Shown one piece after another: positions 15,247-17,539 of a stretch of DNA of 17,539 bases. A model generated the notes under the pieces. It ran no database searches and was not told the DNA's origin. It saw nothing but the letters and a program-made list of their open reading frames with translations. This stretch comes from Bacteroidota bacterium (GTDB taxonomy: Bacteria > Bacteroidota > Bacteroidia > UKL13-3). How positions within the stretch are numbered: the first letter of the stretch is position 1; each line of letters opens with the position of its first letter. The stretch covers positions 1-17,539 of the forward strand of contig RGVD01000028.1 of assembly GCA_010027395.1 (NCBI GenBank), in the 5' to 3' direction. A program made the position numbers and the translations under genes.

Positions 15247-15325
15247 GAAATTTACATTATTTGGATGCGTATCTTCTTATGAAATTAGTGTTCGAATATG
15301 GCTTTTGTCTCTAGGATACATTGCA

Positions 15326-16555
15326 ATGAAAAGAGAAAAAATAGATTTTATCATATTAGGTGCTACCAGATGGGATTTTAAATTATCCTCTTCTACTTTT
15401 TCTATTGCTAAAACCTTGGCTAAGAATAACAGGGTTTTTTACATTGAAAGACCCTTTTCTCTTAAAGATGTGATTACACACTGGAACAAACCTCAATTTA
15501 AATATAGAAAGAAGGCTGTTTTATTTGGCAAAAATGCCTACAAAAAAATTGAATTTGGTAAAGGCTCATTGGTTTCAGTGACACCTAAGTTTATTTTACC
15601 AATTAACTTCTTGGACTCAGGTTCTATTTATGATTCTTTAGCTCAACATAACAACAGAATATTATCCAATTCTGTCAAGAAAATCATTAAAGATCATGGG
15701 GTGAAAAAGTATATTTATCTTAATTCGTTCTATCCTTATCAATTGCGAAAAATACCAACAAGTCTTCCTCAGCCAATTGTTTCGATGTATAGAAGTGTGG
15801 ATGATATTAGCCAAGAGAATTACATAGCCCGTCATGGTGTGGATGCGGAGAAACAATCAGTAAAAGATTTTGATATTGTAACGGCTTCCTCATCAGAATT
15901 ATGCCACAAACTAAGTAGTTATGGTAAAGATATTCATTTAATACCCAATGCAGGGGAATTTAAATTGTTTCATTCTGCATTGATTAATGATTTTGAGAAG
16001 CCAAATGAAATGAAAAAATTACAAGGTAAAACAGTCATTTTTATTGGTAATTTGAACAATTTAAGAACCGATTTTCATTTGTTAGTTTCATGTGTTACAA
16101 AATACCACGATGTTAATTTTATAATAGTTGGCCCTTATGATAAAGTGGATTACAAAAAATTTAAACTAGACCAATTTAAGAATTTAATTTTTACCCAAGA
16201 GAAGAACTTTCATGAATTGCCCCAATACTTAAAATTCAGTGATGTGGCCATTATACCTTTTTTAAAAAATCAACTAACCAAGTGTATATACCCACTAAAA
16301 GTAAACGAATACTTGGGAGCAGGAATCCCTGTGGTTTCAACCAATTTTTCAAGTGATGTGGAATCGTTCAAAGACCTAATATACCTCGCAGATACAGAAG
16401 ATGATTTTGTTAAACTCTTAGGAGTGGCTCTGGCTGAGCCTAAAGATCAAAAATTGGCTGAACGGGTTCAATTTGCTAAAGAAAACACTTGGGAAAGCAG
16501 AATTGAAATGTTATGGAAGCTTATTGAAAACCATACCAATCAAAAACTGATTTAA
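15326..16555 (+). CDS. glycosyltransferase, GT-B fold (group 1 / TuaH-like)
   Basis: This 409-residue cytoplasmic or membrane-associated enzyme transfers a sugar to a glycan or lipid acceptor, probably for surface polysaccharide. The N-terminal domain starts with IDFIILGATRWDF and YIERPFSL. The C-terminal Rossmann-like domain has LIPNAGEF at about 205-212, VIFIGNLNNLRTDFHLL at 237-253, NFIIVGP at 264-270, and the nucleotide-sugar pocket KVNEYLGAGIPVVST at 325-339, followed by TWESRIEML at 388-396. The open frame extends upstream to 15242, but those 28 residues have no family resemblance and lie by the GC-rich island, so I chose the ATG at 15326. The donor and acceptor cannot be told. The next gene is convergent with a gap of 7 bp and no visible terminator hairpin. 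No other polysaccharide gene is seen beside it. Confidence 0.85.
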   Translation: MKREKIDFIILGATRWDFKLSSSTFSIAKTLAKNNRVFYIERPFSLKDVITHWNKPQFKYRKKAVLFGKNAYKKIEFGKGSLVSVTPKFILPINFLDSGSIYDSLAQHNNRILSNSVKKIIKDHGVKKYIYLNSFYPYQLRKIPTSLPQPIVSMYRSVDDISQENYIARHGVDAEKQSVKDFDIVTASSSELCHKLSSYGKDIHLIPNAGEFKLFHSALINDFEKPNEMKKLQGKTVIFIGNLNNLRTDFHLLVSCVTKYHDVNFIIVGPYDKVDYKKFKLDQFKNLIFTQEKNFHELPQYLKFSDVAIIPFLKNQLTKCIYPLKVNEYLGAGIPVVSTNFSSDVESFKDLIYLADTEDDFVKLLGVALAEPKDQKLAERVQFAKENTWESRIEMLWKLIENHTNQKLI

Positions 16556-16562
16556 ACCTTTT

Positions 16563-17539
16563 TTATTTAACCACACTACCTGGCTCAATATCTTTTTCAG
16601 AACCAACGCTGTAAAGTTTGCCAAAATCATTGCCTGCCATTAGAAGCATTCCTTGGCTTTCAATTCCTCTAATTTTTCGTGGGGCTAAATTGGCCACAAC
16701 AGTAACAAGTTTTCCTACCAGTTCTTCAGGTTTGTAATATTCAGCAATGCCACTTAAAATGGTACGTTTTTCAAAACCCAAATCAACTGTAAGTTTTAAT
16801 AGTTTATCAGCTTTTGGTACTTTTTCTGCTTCCAATACCTTACCCACACGAAGGTCAATTTTATCAAAATCCTCGTAGCTAATATCAGTCTTTACCTCTT
16901 TTTGATTGTTAGAAGTAGGCTTTTGTGTGTTGGATTTTTTAATTTCTTCCAATCTGCTTAGTTGCTTTTGAATTTCTTCATCTTCAACTTGTTTGTAAAG
17001 AATTTCTGTAGCACCTAAAGTATGATTGGCGGATAAAATAATTTCATCAAAAATTTCATTCCATTGAAGCTCGTTTTTACCCAACATGGTTTTCAATTTT
17101 TTAGCCGTATGCGGCAAGAATACTTCAGCACTTATGGCCAATTTAGCGCATATCTGTATGGCATCAAGCATAATTACTTTGGTGCTTTCTTCATTGTTTT
17201 TTACTAGCTTCCAAGGTTCTGTTTCCGCCAAATATTTGTTACCCGCTCTTGCCACATTAATCCATTCCGATAAGGCTTCACGAAGTTTAATTTCATCTAG
17301 GTTTTGCTGCATTTTTTGCAAACTTTGGTTGATGTCTTCAAAGCAATTTTTGCGAGCTGTGATTAATTTCTCATCTGTTAGTTCAACTTGTTTACTTGGT
17401 AATATGCCGTTGTAGAACTTATGACTCAATACCATCACACGGTTTACAAAATTGCCAAATATACTTACCAATTCACTGTTCACACGAGTTTGATAATCTT
17501 TCCATGTAAACTCACTGTCCTTTGTTTCAGGTGCAATGG
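16563..17539 (-). CDS. metG: methionyl-tRNA synthetase, C-terminal part (N-terminus outside window)
   Basis: MetG charges tRNA-Met with methionine. About 325 residues are visible, and the frame stays open to the right edge (DSEFTWKDYQTRVNSEL runs through the end), so the catalytic N-terminal half with HIGH and KMSKS is outside. The anticodon-binding helical domain spans the first part (SIFGNFVNRVMVLSHKFYNG, then AETEPWKLVK and a LPHTAKKL helix). A Lys/Asn-rich linker follows. The last about 105 residues are a tRNA-binding domain of the EMAP-II/Trbp111 type (DFDKIDLRVGKVLEAE, PKADKLLKLTVDLG, ANLAPRKIRGIESQGMLL), typical of Bacteroidota MetG. An internal GTG at 17483 could be mistaken for a start; it is not, since the protein continues upstream in frame. 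Confidence 0.95.
   Translation of the reverse strand, partial: IAPETKDSEFTWKDYQTRVNSELVSIFGNFVNRVMVLSHKFYNGILPSKQVELTDEKLITARKNCFEDINQSLQKMQQNLDEIKLREALSEWINVARAGNKYLAETEPWKLVKNNEESTKVIMLDAIQICAKLAISAEVFLPHTAKKLKTMLGKNELQWNEIFDEIILSANHTLGATEILYKQVEDEEIQKQLSRLEEIKKSNTQKPTSNNQKEVKTDISYEDFDKIDLRVGKVLEAEKVPKADKLLKLTVDLGFEKRTILSGIAEYYKPEELVGKLVTVVANLAPRKIRGIESQGMLLMAGNDFGKLYSVGSEKDIEPGSVVK

Noticed and set aside
15242..15325. The upstream 28-residue extension of the glycosyltransferase.
   Set aside because: It starts at the edge of the GC-rich island and shows no family resemblance; the ATG at 15326 gives the expected N-terminus.
17483..17483. The GTG at 17483 as a start of a separate short protein.
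   Set aside because: The same frame continues upstream to the window edge with MetG-like sequence, so it is an internal Val codon.
1..17539. CRISPR arrays, tRNA or rRNA genes, insertion sequences, prophage or toxin-antitoxin genes.
   Set aside because: I found no regular spaced repeats, cloverleaf with conserved arms, transposase motifs or phage-like proteins on either strand.

Overview
The window looks like a chromosomal segment of a member of the Bacteroidota. It is AT-rich. The clues are promoters of the TTG / TAnnTTTG type, a NusB of about 310 residues with a long N-terminal part, a DUF3276 (PUR-like) protein, the nusB-DUF1573-yajC-coaE order, and lipoprotein signals with acidic residues after the Cys. 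Shine-Dalgarno-like sites are weak. There is no phage, IS element, CRISPR array, rRNA or tRNA that I can recognise. Most genes are ordinary core genes. The unusual parts are two broken core genes and several structured intergenic spacers.

Layout. Positions 1-2434 (minus): O-methyltransferase, menA and menC in a tight menaquinone cluster with 4 and 6 bp gaps; menC runs off the left edge. 2554-3516 (plus): a stand-alone MoxR-type AAA+ ATPase, divergent from the men cluster, ending at a strong two-way terminator shared with the next gene. 3560-6761 (minus): a secreted DUF4139/MuiA-like protein, and upstream of it an acyl-CoA carboxylase beta subunit (pccB-like) split by an internal deletion and frameshift. 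6897-9378 (minus): pfkA, an unknown lipoprotein and a DUF3276 protein, separated by terminators and promoters. 9481-11280 (minus): an MsbA/YheI-type ABC exporter, divergent from leucine dehydrogenase (11392-12465, plus). 12572-15004 (plus): nusB, a DUF1573 lipoprotein, yajC and coaE, with coaE also broken by a deletion and frameshift. 15005-15325: a spacer rich in dyads with a small GC-rich island. 15326-16555 (plus): a glycosyltransferase. 16563-17539 (minus): the C-terminal part of methionyl-tRNA synthetase, running off the right edge.

How the genes fit together. The men cluster makes the quinone of the respiratory chain. Leucine dehydrogenase and the acyl-CoA carboxylase would act in branched-chain amino acid and propionyl-CoA metabolism, and PfkA in glycolysis. 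The nusB-yajC-coaE group is housekeeping (transcription antitermination, protein export, CoA synthesis).

The most notable signal is that pccB and coaE, both expected to be intact, each lack a short conserved internal stretch (about 44 nt, and about 22-25 nt, estimated from family knowledge). In both, the residual sequence at the junction contains TTCATT. This could be an assembly artefact, deletion between short repeats, or real gene decay. Raw reads would decide. I found no clear evidence of an undescribed multi-gene system.
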